Origin: VAZQ01 sp963763365
GTDB lineage: Bacteria; Pseudomonadota; Alphaproteobacteria; Rhizobiales; Xanthobacteraceae
DNA length: 64,000 nucleotides
Direction: 5' to 3'
NCBI GenBank assembly: GCA_963763365.1
Contig: CAVXOE010000009.1
Coordinates: 558,001-622,000 of the forward strand
Shown: positions 44,180-52,735 of the stretch, one piece after another
Layout of the letters: every line of letters starts with the position of its first letter
How positions within the stretch are numbered: position 1 is the stretch's first letter
Program-made: the position numbers and the translations under genes
The notes under the pieces: model-generated
The model's database searches: none
What the model saw: only the letters and a program-made list of their open reading frames with translations
What the model was told of the DNA's origin: nothing

Positions 44180-44208
44180 AAGGGCGGCCCTCGGGCCGCC
44201 CTTGTTGC
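44180..44208 (+). terminator. Terminator after ctpA
   Basis: AAGGGCGGCC (44180-44189) pairs perfectly with GGCCGCCCTT (44194-44203) around CTCG, followed by GTTGCATTT. It lies 26 bases past the stop. Confidence 0.8.
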
Positions 44209-44281
44209 ATTTGGAGCATCCGCTTCGGCGAACGATCGAATGATCGTGCTATCCTCCGCCGGCCAAATCGGATGAATCCCG

Positions 44282-44836
44282 ATGGATACTGTCGAGGCGA
44301 TTCACGCGCGGCGTTCGATTCGCGACTACGAAGTGCGCAACGTCGATCGCGGCCTGATCGAAGACATCCTATGGGACGCCGCGCAGGCACCGACGGCGCT
44401 GAGCGTCGATGAGCCGTTTGTCTTCGTGGTCATCGAAGGCGCCGATCGCATCGCGGAGTACGGCGCACTGGCGCTGCAATACGCCAGGGAGCACCGCCAA
44501 CCGGGGCCAGGCAACGATTGGATGGACCGGCCGGGCTTTTCGGTTTTCTTCAATGCTCCGCTCGTCGTCGTGATCTGCGGCTTCGACGACGGTTGCGGTC
44601 AGGCGATCCAGGATTGCAATCGCGCGGGTCAGAACCTGATGCTCTCGGCGCATGCGCGGGGCCTGGGCACATGCTGGGTCGGGTCGCCCATGCAATGGCT
44701 TCGCGATCCGGCTACGTGGGCAAGCCTCGGCGTTCCCGAGCGCTACGATCCCTTCGCCGCGATCACGCTGGGCTATCCATCAGATGCCGCGAAGGGCACA
44801 TCGCGCGCGCGGCCCAAGGTCGTCTGGAAGTCGTGA
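44282..44836 (+). CDS. Nitroreductase family protein
   Basis: A 184-residue FMN-dependent oxidoreductase. It starts with the typical AIHARRSIRDYE, where the arginines contact FMN, and has FFNAPLVVVICG and a C-terminal ARGLGTCWVGS with GYP. Substrates of this family include nitro-aromatics and quinones, reduced with NAD(P)H. The exact one is unknown. It stands between the ctpA terminator and ubiB, where ubiE often lies in related genomes. Confidence 0.88.
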   Translation: MDTVEAIHARRSIRDYEVRNVDRGLIEDILWDAAQAPTALSVDEPFVFVVIEGADRIAEYGALALQYAREHRQPGPGNDWMDRPGFSVFFNAPLVVVICGFDDGCGQAIQDCNRAGQNLMLSAHARGLGTCWVGSPMQWLRDPATWASLGVPERYDPFAAITLGYPSDAAKGTSRARPKVVWKS

Positions 44837-44954
44837 CGATTGTGAGGTCGGCTCCGCCGCGGGCGGCGCGAGTCGGACCTTTCCGCGATGTCTGCTATCA
44901 GATCGCAATCAGGTGCCGGGCGCGAGCCGCCGGTAGGTTGAATCCGATCCGGAT

Positions 44955-46568
44955 GTGACCGGTCGGACGGTTGGTGCTCATTTTGGAAATGCCTTTGTGA
45001 TCGCAGCGCTTGCCCATCTCTCCAGGCTCGGCCGCGGCGGCTTCGTGTTCGCGCGCGAGGGTGTGTTCGCGCTGGTCGACACGGCGCGGCTGCCGGTTCC
45101 GGCGCGGGCGGCGGTCCGCGCGGCGCGCGTGATCGAGCGGCCGGCGAACGCCGTGGCGGCCAACCGGCTGGCGGCTGCGCTTACCCGGCTGGGGCCGACC
45201 TACGTCAAGCTCGGCCAGTTTCTCGCCACGCGCCCCGACGTGGTCGGGATCGTGCTCGCGCGCGATCTTGAATCGCTGCAGGACAAGATGGCGCCGTTCC
45301 CGCAGGCCGAGGCCGAGCGCACGGTCGAGACGGCCCTCGGCGGTCCGCTGAAGCAGTTCTATGCCGCGTTCGGCCCGCCGGTCGCCGCCGCCTCGATCGC
45401 GCAGGTGCATCGCGCCGAGGTCGAGACCGCCGCCGGACCCCGGGCCGTGGCCGTGAAGGTGCTGCGTCCCGATGTCGAACGGCGCTTCAAGGTCGACCTC
45501 GATGCCTTCGTGTTCGCGGCGCGCAATGCCGAGAAGCTCAACGCCGAGGCGCGCCGCCTGCGGCTGATCGAAGTGGTCGAGACGCTGCGCCGTACCGTCG
45601 CGATCGAGATGGACCTGCGGCTCGAGGCGGCCGCGCTCTCCGAGATGGCGGAGAACACCAAGGACGATCCCGATTTCCGCGTGCCGGCGGTGGACTGGGA
45701 CCGCACCGCGCGCGAGGTGCTGACCTTGGAATGGATCGAGGGGACGCCGCTGCACGACCGCGCGCGGCTCGAGGCCAAGGGCTTCGATCTCAAGAGCCTC
45801 GGGCGCGCCGTGATCCAGACGTTCCTGCGGCACGCGCTGCGCGACGGCTTCTTCCACGCCGACATGCATCCCGGGAATCTGTTCGTCGACGACGCGGGTC
45901 TCCTGGTCGCGGTCGACTTCGGCATCATGGGCCGGCTCCAGCCCAAGGAACGGCTGTTCCTTGCGGAAATCCTCTACGGCTTCATCACCCGCGACTACTA
46001 CCGGACCGCGGAAGTGCATTTCGAAGCGGGCTACGTCCCACGGCAACATTCGGTCGCCGACTTCGCGCAGGCGATCCGCGCCATCGGCGAGCCGATCCAC
46101 AACCGCGCGGCCGAAGACATTTCGATGGCGAAGCTGCTGATGCTGCTGTTCGAGGTGACGTCGCTGTTCGATATGCGCACGCGGCCGGAACTGCTGCTGC
46201 TGCAGAAGACCATGGTGGTGGTCGAAGGTGTCGCCCGCGCGCTCGATCCCAAACTCGACATGTGGTCGGTGGCCGAGCCGGTGGTGCGCGAATGGATCGA
46301 GCGACATCTTGGTCCGGCGGGTCGGGTCGAAGGGGCGGTCGAGGGAGTGGGCGATGTCGGGCGGTTCCTCGCCGGCGTCCCGTCGCTGCTGGCGCGCGCC
46401 GGAACGCTGGTCGAGCAGATCGATGCCGCCACCCGGGACGGCCTGGTGCTGGCGCCCGAAACGGTTCAGGCGATCGGCCGTGCCGAGGCGCGCCGCAACC
46501 GCTGGACCGCGGGGGCGCTCTGGCTCATCGCCGGCATCCTGGCACTCATGCTCTGGACGATGATCTGA
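44955..46568 (+). CDS. ubiB: UbiB/ABC1-type atypical kinase
   Basis: Needed for ubiquinone synthesis. The 537-residue protein has the ABC1 hallmarks: PTYVKLGQFLATRPD (KxGQ motif), AAASIAQVHRAEV, an ATP-binding VKVLRPDV, HADMHPGNLFVDD and VDFGIMG, then C-terminal membrane helix (WTAGALWLIAGILALMLW). The start is uncertain: GTG at 44955, or GTG at 44997, which begins closer to the usual family N-terminus and has GGAA 8-9 bases upstream. Its stop codon is part of the palindrome at 46566-46591 before coaBC. Confidence 0.93.
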   Translation: MTGRTVGAHFGNAFVIAALAHLSRLGRGGFVFAREGVFALVDTARLPVPARAAVRAARVIERPANAVAANRLAAALTRLGPTYVKLGQFLATRPDVVGIVLARDLESLQDKMAPFPQAEAERTVETALGGPLKQFYAAFGPPVAAASIAQVHRAEVETAAGPRAVAVKVLRPDVERRFKVDLDAFVFAARNAEKLNAEARRLRLIEVVETLRRTVAIEMDLRLEAAALSEMAENTKDDPDFRVPAVDWDRTAREVLTLEWIEGTPLHDRARLEAKGFDLKSLGRAVIQTFLRHALRDGFFHADMHPGNLFVDDAGLLVAVDFGIMGRLQPKERLFLAEILYGFITRDYYRTAEVHFEAGYVPRQHSVADFAQAIRAIGEPIHNRAAEDISMAKLLMLLFEVTSLFDMRTRPELLLLQKTMVVVEGVARALDPKLDMWSVAEPVVREWIERHLGPAGRVEGAVEGVGDVGRFLAGVPSLLARAGTLVEQIDAATRDGLVLAPETVQAIGRAEARRNRWTAGALWLIAGILALMLWTMI

Positions 46569-46591
46569 TTGCATTGATTGCAATGCAATCA
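46566..46591. promoter_or_regulatory. Perfect 11-bp inverted repeat upstream of the RHH-CoaBC gene
   Basis: TGATTGCATTG (46566-46576) and CAATGCAATCA (46581-46591) are perfect inverted copies around ATTG. The repeat starts at the ubiB stop codon and ends 31 bases before the coaBC start. It is AT-rich and lacks a T-tail, so an operator is more likely than a terminator. Ribbon-helix-helix antitoxins bind such palindromes at their own promoters, and the next gene has that domain. Confidence 0.65.
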
Positions 46592-46622
46592 CCGGCTAAG
46601 GTCGGGCCGAAAGAGGCGATCC

Positions 46623-48077
46623 ATGGCCAGCCTGACCATCCGCCAGCTCGACGACGCCACCAAGGCGCGCCTGCGCCTGCGGGCGGCGCAGAACGGCCGT
46701 TCGATGGAGGACGAGGCGCGCACCATCCTGCGCGAGATCGCGTCGGGCGGTGAAACGCGCACGCGCGGCGCCGCGAAGGAGCCGCGCAAGGTGAAGATCG
46801 CGCCCGTAGCCGTTGCGGTGGATGTTGCGCCCGGCACTCGGCCGGACGCGCCGGCCGAAGCCGGCACCGCACGCGTGCTGCTCATCATCGGCGGCGGTAT
46901 CGCAGCCTACAAGTCGCTCGATCTCATCCGCCGGCTGAAGGAACGCGGCTTCGGCGTCCGCTGCATCCTGACGGCTGCCGCGCAGCAGTTCGTCACGCCG
47001 CTCGCGGCTGGCGCGCTGTCCGGCGAACGCGTCTTCACCGATCTGTTCGATGCCGCGACCGAGTTCGATGTCGGCCATATCCGGCTCGCGCGCGAAGCCG
47101 ATCTGATCGTCGTAGCGCCCGCCACTGCGGACCTGATAGCCAAGATGGCGGGCGGCCATGCGGACGATCTCGCCTCGGCGGTACTGCTGGCCACCGATCG
47201 CCCGGTGCTGATCGCGCCGGCCATGAATCCGCGCATGTGGAGCCACCCGGCGACGCGGCGCAATCTGGCGCAGCTGATCGAGGACGGCGTCGCGCTGGTC
47301 GGCCCGAACGCGGGCGAGATGGCGGAGAGCGGGGAGGCCGGCGTGGGCCGCATGGCAGAGCCGCTTGAGATCGTGACCGCGGCTGAGCCGTTCCTCGGCG
47401 AGACACACGGTGACGTGCCGCTCAAGGGCACGCGCGTGCTGATCACGTCCGGTCCGACGCATGAGCCGATCGATCCGGTGCGCTATATTGCCAACCGTTC
47501 GTCCGGCAAGCAGGGCCATGCCATCGCGGCCGCAGCCGCGGCGGCCGGCGCCAATGTTACGCTGGTGTCGGGGCCGGTGAGTGTGCCGGATCCGGCTGGC
47601 GTCAAGGTGGTGAAGGTCGAGAGTGCGCGCGAGATGCTCGACGCCGTGACCAAAGCGCTGCCCGCGGATGTGGCGGTGTTCGCCGCCGCGGTCGCCGATT
47701 GGCGCGTGGATCGTCCGAACGCCGGCAAGATCAAGAAGCAGGACGGCGGCGCGCCGAAACTCGGCTTGGTCGAAAATCCCGACATCCTCGCGACCATCGC
47801 GCACCGCAAATCCGGGCGGCCGAAGCTGGTGATTGGATTCGCCGCCGAGACCGACCAACTGATTGCGCATGCCAAGGCGAAGCTCGCCCGCAAGGGCTGC
47901 GACTGGATCGTCGCGAACGATGTGTCGGCCGATTCCGGCGTCATGGGCGGCGACCGCAATACGGTTCACATCGTGACGGCGGACGGCGTCGAATCCTGGC
48001 CGCCGCAATCGAAAGGCGACGTCGCGCGGACGCTGATTGCCCGCATCGCGACTGCGCTGGGACGGGACGCGACATGA
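46623..48077 (+). CDS. coaBC: CoaBC fused to an N-terminal FitA/VapB-like ribbon-helix-helix domain
   Basis: Bifunctional phosphopantothenate-cysteine ligase and decarboxylase of coenzyme A synthesis, 484 residues. The CoaC part starts near residue 84 (RVLLIIGGGIAAYKSLD), with the FDVGHIRLA histidine and APAMNPRMW motif. The CoaB part (from about 265) has LITSGPTHEPIDPVRYI and KIKKQDG. Uniquely, residues 1-40 (MASLTIRQLDDATKARLRLR onward) look exactly like a FitA-type antitoxin DNA-binding domain, joined by a Pro/Ala-rich linker (41-83). The frame is continuous. GAGG lies 6 bases before the ATG. The palindrome at 46566-46591 could be its target, implying self-control. Confidence 0.92.
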   Translation: MASLTIRQLDDATKARLRLRAAQNGRSMEDEARTILREIASGGETRTRGAAKEPRKVKIAPVAVAVDVAPGTRPDAPAEAGTARVLLIIGGGIAAYKSLDLIRRLKERGFGVRCILTAAAQQFVTPLAAGALSGERVFTDLFDAATEFDVGHIRLAREADLIVVAPATADLIAKMAGGHADDLASAVLLATDRPVLIAPAMNPRMWSHPATRRNLAQLIEDGVALVGPNAGEMAESGEAGVGRMAEPLEIVTAAEPFLGETHGDVPLKGTRVLITSGPTHEPIDPVRYIANRSSGKQGHAIAAAAAAAGANVTLVSGPVSVPDPAGVKVVKVESAREMLDAVTKALPADVAVFAAAVADWRVDRPNAGKIKKQDGGAPKLGLVENPDILATIAHRKSGRPKLVIGFAAETDQLIAHAKAKLARKGCDWIVANDVSADSGVMGGDRNTVHIVTADGVESWPPQSKGDVARTLIARIATALGRDAT

Positions 48078-48541
48078 GCGCGATCACGCTGCGCGTGATG
48101 CGCCTGCCGCATGGCGCCGGCCTGCCGCTGCCGGCCTATCAGAGCGAACTCGCCGCCGGGCTCGATCTCATCGCGGCGGTCCCGGCCGATGCCCCGGTCG
48201 CCCTCGCGCCCGGCGAGCGCGCGGCGATCCCGACCGGAATCTGCATCGCCTTGCCGCCGGGGAGCGAAGGGCAGGTACGCCCGCGGTCCGGCCTCGCGCT
48301 GCGACATGGCGTCACCGTGCTCAATGCGCCGGGCACGATCGACGCGGATTATCGCGGCGAGATCCAGGTCGTCCTCATTAATCACGGTAACAGGTTGTTC
48401 ACAGTTGAACGCGGGTTGCGGATTGCGCAATTAGTGGTCGCGGCTACAATGCAAGCAGTAATTTGCGAGGTTGCAAGTCTCGATGAAACCCCGCGAGGGG
48501 CAGGGGCGTTTGGGTCCACAGGCACGGGGGCGGAAAGCTGA
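48074..48541 (+). CDS. dut: Deoxyuridine 5'-triphosphate nucleotidohydrolase
   Basis: Hydrolyses dUTP to dUMP, keeping uracil out of DNA. The 155-residue protein shows the five dUTPase motifs: AGLDLIAA, PRSGLALR, VLNAPGTIDADYRGEI, RIAQLVV and the C-terminal RGAGAFGSTG that closes over the substrate. It overlaps coaBC by 4 bases (ATGA), so the two are translationally coupled. Confidence 0.96.
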   Translation: MSAITLRVMRLPHGAGLPLPAYQSELAAGLDLIAAVPADAPVALAPGERAAIPTGICIALPPGSEGQVRPRSGLALRHGVTVLNAPGTIDADYRGEIQVVLINHGNRLFTVERGLRIAQLVVAATMQAVICEVASLDETPRGAGAFGSTGTGAES

Positions 48542-48633
48542 TGAACAGGCTGGACGGTGAGCTATAAGGTATTATGATACCTGTATCGCTTGCGCCTTAC
48601 CGGTCTTCCCCGCTCATCACCTCGCAGACTTTC

Positions 48634-49056
48634 ATGCCGCTTCTGCCTCGCAAAGGCATTTTGGCCATCGCTGCGGTGATCGACATCGCGCTCAATGCGC
48701 GCGGGCGACCCGTCGCCGCTAAAGCATTGGCCAATCGGCACCATCTGCCGCCTCGCCACCTTGAACCGGTGCTTCAGGCATTGGTCCGCCACGGTATTCT
48801 GAGGGGAATTCGAGGTCCGCGCGGCGGCTACGAACTTGCGCGCGACCAGCGCCGGATCACCGCCGACGACATCTTGCGCGCGGCCGGTACCGTCGACGAG
48901 CAGGGCGACGCGCGCCCGGTCGATTCGGCCCTGCTCAGCAAGGTGGTGATCCCCGCGCTTGCCCAGGCCGAGCAGGCGTTCTCGAACGCGCTCTCGCGAA
49001 TCAATATCGAAGAACTGGCGCACTCGGCCGAAGGTTTGCGCAAATCGGGCGCCTGA
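48634..49056 (+). CDS. Rrf2-family transcriptional regulator
   Basis: A 140-residue winged-helix regulator. It starts with MPLLPRKGILAIAAVIDIAL, followed by LPPRHLEPVLQALVRHGIL and the Rrf2 wing GIRGPRGGYELAR. It lacks the three cysteines that bind an iron-sulfur cluster in IscR and NsrR, so it senses something else or acts without a cluster. The ATG at 48634 begins the conserved part; one at 48574 would add 20 residues. The target is unknown. Confidence 0.88.
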   Translation: MPLLPRKGILAIAAVIDIALNARGRPVAAKALANRHHLPPRHLEPVLQALVRHGILRGIRGPRGGYELARDQRRITADDILRAAGTVDEQGDARPVDSALLSKVVIPALAQAEQAFSNALSRINIEELAHSAEGLRKSGA

Positions 49057-49101
49057 CGTCCGGCAGGTCTGATCTGCACGGCCCGCGCGGCTCGATCGCG
49101 C

Positions 49102-50112
49102 TCACCCCGCCTTGCGGCTCTCCTTCATGCTGTCCCACCACGGACATACGCCGGGCATGAGATGGTAGTTGCCCTCGATCACCTGCACTGGCTTGCGCTG
49201 GCCGTTCTCGGCCGCCTCGATGCAGAGTCGCCGGGACTCTTCCTTCTTTTCCGCCGACATCCAGCGGCGTTCGTGGCCCCAGAAGCTCGGGCCGAACTTG
49301 CGCTCGAACGGCTTCCAGGTGGTGTCGTCGATCACCTGCCCGCCCCAGCCGTATTCCACCAGAAAACCCGATGGGTTCCAGGTGTAGAAGGACGTGACGT
49401 AGTCGCCTGAATGGCGCCCGAGCGTGACGCCGATCTTTTCAGGATCGATGAGGGCGAGATCGTAGCCCTGGCCGACGTCGTCGAAGCTGAACAGCTCCAC
49501 CATCATGTGGTGGACCATGTTGATGCCGCTCTCGACGAACGCGATCGAGTGATGCCGCGAATTGACGTGAAAGAAATACGCCGGAAACGGCCGCGTCCAG
49601 TAGTCGCTGAGCCTGAACTCCAGGACGTCCTGATAAAACGACATCACGTCGGCGATCCGCTCGAAGTGCATCACCACGTGACCCATGCCGAGCGGCCCGG
49701 TACGGAAACCCGAAATATTGCGCCCTGGCTTGAACGGATCGTTCGCGGTCTGCGCGCCGTGGAATATCTCGAGCCGGTTGCCGGCGGGATCGTTGAGAAC
49801 GATCAGGTCGGTGACGCAACGCTCGTCCGCGAGCGCCCGCGAACCGCGCGCCACCTTCGTGCCGCTGGCTTCGATGCGTGCCGCAATCGCGTCAAGCGCC
49901 GCGACGTCCGCGGTCTCCCAGCCGAAGAACCCGATCCCTTGGCCGCCGTCGGCATCGACCACGAGGCGCTGCTTGCGGTCGTCCATGCGGAAGGCGAGGC
50001 TCGAGCGGCTCTTGTCGATCCGCTGCATGCCGAGGAAGTTCTGCGCGTAGCTGTTCCAGTCGTTGAGGTCCTTGGCGCGGACGCCGATATAGCCCAAGCC
50101 TTCAATGCCCAT
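49102..50112 (-). CDS. Type I extradiol dioxygenase (VOC/glyoxalase fold)
   Basis: A 336-residue two-domain VOC protein like 2,3-dihydroxybiphenyl 1,2-dioxygenase. Candidate iron ligands are the His of LGMGHVVMHF, a His of NSRHHSIAF and the Glu of FLVEYGWGG, in the expected order. It opens catechol-type rings between a hydroxylated and an adjacent carbon. GAGG lies 7 bases before the ATG at 50112. It is divergent from the MFS transporter at 50467. It may act on products of a ring-hydroxylating oxygenase, though the nearest, at 32417, is 16 kb away. Confidence 0.88.
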   Translation of the reverse strand: MGIEGLGYIGVRAKDLNDWNSYAQNFLGMQRIDKSRSSLAFRMDDRKQRLVVDADGGQGIGFFGWETADVAALDAIAARIEASGTKVARGSRALADERCVTDLIVLNDPAGNRLEIFHGAQTANDPFKPGRNISGFRTGPLGMGHVVMHFERIADVMSFYQDVLEFRLSDYWTRPFPAYFFHVNSRHHSIAFVESGINMVHHMMVELFSFDDVGQGYDLALIDPEKIGVTLGRHSGDYVTSFYTWNPSGFLVEYGWGGQVIDDTTWKPFERKFGPSFWGHERRWMSAEKKEESRRLCIEAAENGQRKPVQVIEGNYHLMPGVCPWWDSMKESRKAG

Positions 50113-50466
50113 GTTGGTCCTCGTGCGACGCCGCAAGATTCCGGCGACCCGCATTGGAGCAATGGCAGAATGGCATTGCAAGCGACCGCTCCGGCGCTGG
50201 TTATGCGCAGAGCGCGCGCGGCCCGCCCCGATCGATCGGCGCCGCGACAAGTTAGCTTTCGTCCTTCGGCCACCTTTCTCCGCAGAATTCAAAAAACAAT
50301 TTATCTTCAATATCTTACAAGCGTCGCCTTGGACCTTTGGCCTAAGACGACATGCTCAAAGACGGCGCCCGCCGCCCGCAATTAGTTTGCGGCGGGGCAG
50401 TAGCGAGCGTTCAGCGCTCCATCGGGGCTGTCCCGTCAACAAAGCGAACGGGAAGGACCGACGCCC
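50113..50466. other. Divergent promoter region between dioxygenase and transporter genes
   Basis: A 354-base gap with no convincing gene. It includes an AT-rich patch (about 50287-50325) in an otherwise GC-rich setting, the probable promoter area for one or both divergent genes. No clear operator repeat was recognised. Confidence 0.45.
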
Positions 50467-52110
50467 ATGACTGCCATCACCGCCTCATTCGATCGCCAGA
50501 GCGGGGCGATGACATCCGAAGAACGGATGGTCATCTTCGCCTCGTCGCTCGGCACCGTATTCGAGTGGTACGATTTCTACATCTACGGAACGCTGGCGCC
50601 GATCCTGGCCGCGCAATTCTTCGCAGGCGTCAATCCGTCGTCCGCGTTCATTTTCACCCTGCTGGCGTTCGCCGCCGGATTCGCGGTGCGCCCATTCGGT
50701 GCGCTGTTCTTCGGCCGGCTCGGCGACATGATCGGCCGCAAGTACACCTTCCTCATCACCATGACGCTGATGGGCCTTGGCACCTTCTGTATCGGGCTGT
50801 TGCCGAACTATGCGAGCTGGGGCATCGCGGCGCCGATCACGCTGATCGCGTTGCGTCTATTCCAGGGCCTCGCGCTCGGTGGCGAATACGGCGGCGCCGC
50901 TATCTACGTCGCCGAACATGCACCGAAGAACAAGCGTGGCTTCTACACCTCGTGGATCCAGACAACCGCGACGGTTGGCCTGTTCGTCGCGCTCCTGGTG
51001 GTCCTCGGCATCCGGACCTGGATGGGCGAGCCGGCCTTCGCCGGCAACGGCTCCCTGAGCGACGGCTGGCGCATTCCGTTCCTGCTCTCGGCGATCCTGC
51101 TGGCAGTCTCGATCTGGATCCGGCTGCGACTCAACGAGTCGCCGCTGTTCCTGCGCATGAAGGAAGAGGGCAAGCTGTCGAAGCGGCCGCTCACCGAAGC
51201 CTTCGGTCAATGGAAGCACCTGAAGATCGCGATCCTCGCGCTGCTCGGTGCCACGGCCGGCGAAGCGGTGGTGTGGTACGGCGGCCAGTTCTACGCGCTG
51301 TTCTTCCTCACGCAGACGCTGAAGGTGCCGGCGGTCAACGCACAGATCATGATCGCGGTCGCGCTCCTGATCGGTACGCCGTGCTTCATCCTGTTCGGAT
51401 GGCTGTCCGACAAGATCGGCCGCAAGCCGATCATTCTCGCCGGCTTCCTGCTGGCGGCACTGACCTACTTCCCGATCTTCAAGGCGATCACCCACTTCGC
51501 CAACCCGGCGCTGGAAGCGGCACTCGCGTCCTCGCCGGTAACCGTGGTCGCCGATCCGAGCGAGTGCTCGTTCCAGCTGAAGCTGACCGGAACGGAGTCG
51601 TTCACGACCACTTGCGACATCGCGAAATCCGCGCTGGTCGCGCGCTCGGTGAACTACGAGAACGAGGCGGCGCCGAAAGGCACTCCCGCGGTCGTCAAGG
51701 TCGGCGCGCAGGAGATTCCGGCCAACACGCCGAACTTCACGCAGGCGCTCAGCCAGGCCATCACGCAGCACGGCTACCCGGGCGTGGCGGACACCAGCAA
51801 GATCAACTACCCGATGACGGTGCTCCTGCTCACCATCTTGGTGGTCTACGTGACGCTCGTTTACGCGCCTATTGCTGCGTGGCTGGTCGAGCTCTTCCCG
51901 ACGCGGATCAGGTACAGCGGTCTGTCGCTGCCCTATCACATCGGTAACGGCTGGTTCGGCGGCTTCCTGCCGGCGACCGCGTTCGCCATCGTGGCGGCAA
52001 CCGGCAACATCTATTCGGGACTGTGGTACCCGATCGTGATCGCCTGCATGAGTCTCGTCATTGGCTTCCTGTTCCTGCCGGAAACCAAGGACGTCGATAT
52101 CACCCACTGA
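50467..52110 (+). CDS. MFS metabolite:proton symporter with large extra loop
   Basis: A 547-residue transporter of the metabolite:H+ symporter (ShiA/KgtP-like) family: FEWYDFYIYGTLAPI in helix 1, FGRLGDMIGRKYTF between helices 2 and 3, RLFQGLALGGEYGGA in helix 4, and GWLSDKIGRKPI. An insertion of about 110 residues (about 345-455) between later helices contains two cysteines (SECSFQ and TTCDIA) and is probably periplasmic. It likely imports an organic or aromatic acid, in keeping with the divergent dioxygenase gene. Confidence 0.9.
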   Translation: MTAITASFDRQSGAMTSEERMVIFASSLGTVFEWYDFYIYGTLAPILAAQFFAGVNPSSAFIFTLLAFAAGFAVRPFGALFFGRLGDMIGRKYTFLITMTLMGLGTFCIGLLPNYASWGIAAPITLIALRLFQGLALGGEYGGAAIYVAEHAPKNKRGFYTSWIQTTATVGLFVALLVVLGIRTWMGEPAFAGNGSLSDGWRIPFLLSAILLAVSIWIRLRLNESPLFLRMKEEGKLSKRPLTEAFGQWKHLKIAILALLGATAGEAVVWYGGQFYALFFLTQTLKVPAVNAQIMIAVALLIGTPCFILFGWLSDKIGRKPIILAGFLLAALTYFPIFKAITHFANPALEAALASSPVTVVADPSECSFQLKLTGTESFTTTCDIAKSALVARSVNYENEAAPKGTPAVVKVGAQEIPANTPNFTQALSQAITQHGYPGVADTSKINYPMTVLLLTILVVYVTLVYAPIAAWLVELFPTRIRYSGLSLPYHIGNGWFGGFLPATAFAIVAATGNIYSGLWYPIVIACMSLVIGFLFLPETKDVDITH

Positions 52111-52121
52111 CGCTTCGACGC

Positions 52122-52142
52122 GAGGCGGCCGCAGGCCGCCTC
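52122..52142 (+). terminator. Hairpin after the MFS gene, likely terminator
   Basis: GAGGCGGCC-GCA-GGCCGCCTC is a perfect 9-bp stem, 11 bases after the stop. The tail (GCCTTCCG) is only weakly T-rich. Confidence 0.5.
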
Positions 52143-52269
52143 GCCTTCCGCCCTAAATTTGTAAGACCACGCCGGGAACTTTTCGCCGCTCCCGGCGTCA
52201 ACGTGGTCGGAACGCGTTGCGCCGATCGGCGGTTGCCAGTCCTCCACTCCTTCCCGCAGGCCACGAACC

Positions 52270-52548
52270 ATGCCTCATCGCCAACGGCCCGCCCCCGGTG
52301 TGCCGAAAAAGAGCGCGATCCGGCGGGCATCAGCCGTGAGCTACCAGGCCCTGGAAAATCGCCGGGCGGCGCTGCTGGCGAGATTGTCTATTCTCGCCGA
52401 GCGCTGCCGGGATAAGTCCGTGGTCAAGAACGCCAAGCTTCTTCTCAACGACCGATTCCGTGCGGCCAAGCTCGTACAGCGGGCGGCGGTCCTCGAGGCG
52501 GCGGGCTGGCTGATCGATTTGATCGAGCTCAACCTGCCGCTGCTGTAG
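52270..52548 (+). CDS. Small hypothetical protein
   Basis: A 92-residue basic protein, mostly predicted helical (YQALENRRAALLARLSILAE, then AAVLEAAGWLIDLIELNLPL). It has no signal peptide or known motif. Coding status is supported by its composition and plausible helices only. No partner gene is evident. Confidence 0.5.
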   Translation: MPHRQRPAPGVPKKSAIRRASAVSYQALENRRAALLARLSILAERCRDKSVVKNAKLLLNDRFRAAKLVQRAAVLEAAGWLIDLIELNLPLL

Positions 52549-52604
52549 CCAGCGCCTATCCGGTCGAGCTCGTTCCGCGCCAAGGGACGCCGTGCGGCAC
52601 ATGC

Positions 52605-52682
52605 CGTCATTGCGAGGAGTGAAGCGACGAAGCAATCCAGCCGATCCTAAGCCTGGATTGCTTCGCTTTGCTCGCAATGACG
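52605..52682. repeat. Dispersed hairpin repeat (CGTCATTGCGAG type)
   Basis: CGTCATTGCGAG (52605-52616) and GAAGCAATCCAG recur inverted as CTGGATTGCTTC and CTCGCAATGACG (ending 52682), forming a long imperfect hairpin. This element is known as a common intergenic repeat in Bradyrhizobium and relatives. It lies between convergent genes. Confidence 0.85.
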
Positions 52683-52735
52683 CCACTGGGGCCCCGTTTC
52701 CGCGGCGACGAACGGAGAGCGTGTCGGATACGCGG

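Noticed and set aside
46566..46591. Terminator of ubiB
   Set aside because: The stem is AT-rich with no T-run after it, so an operator is the better reading.
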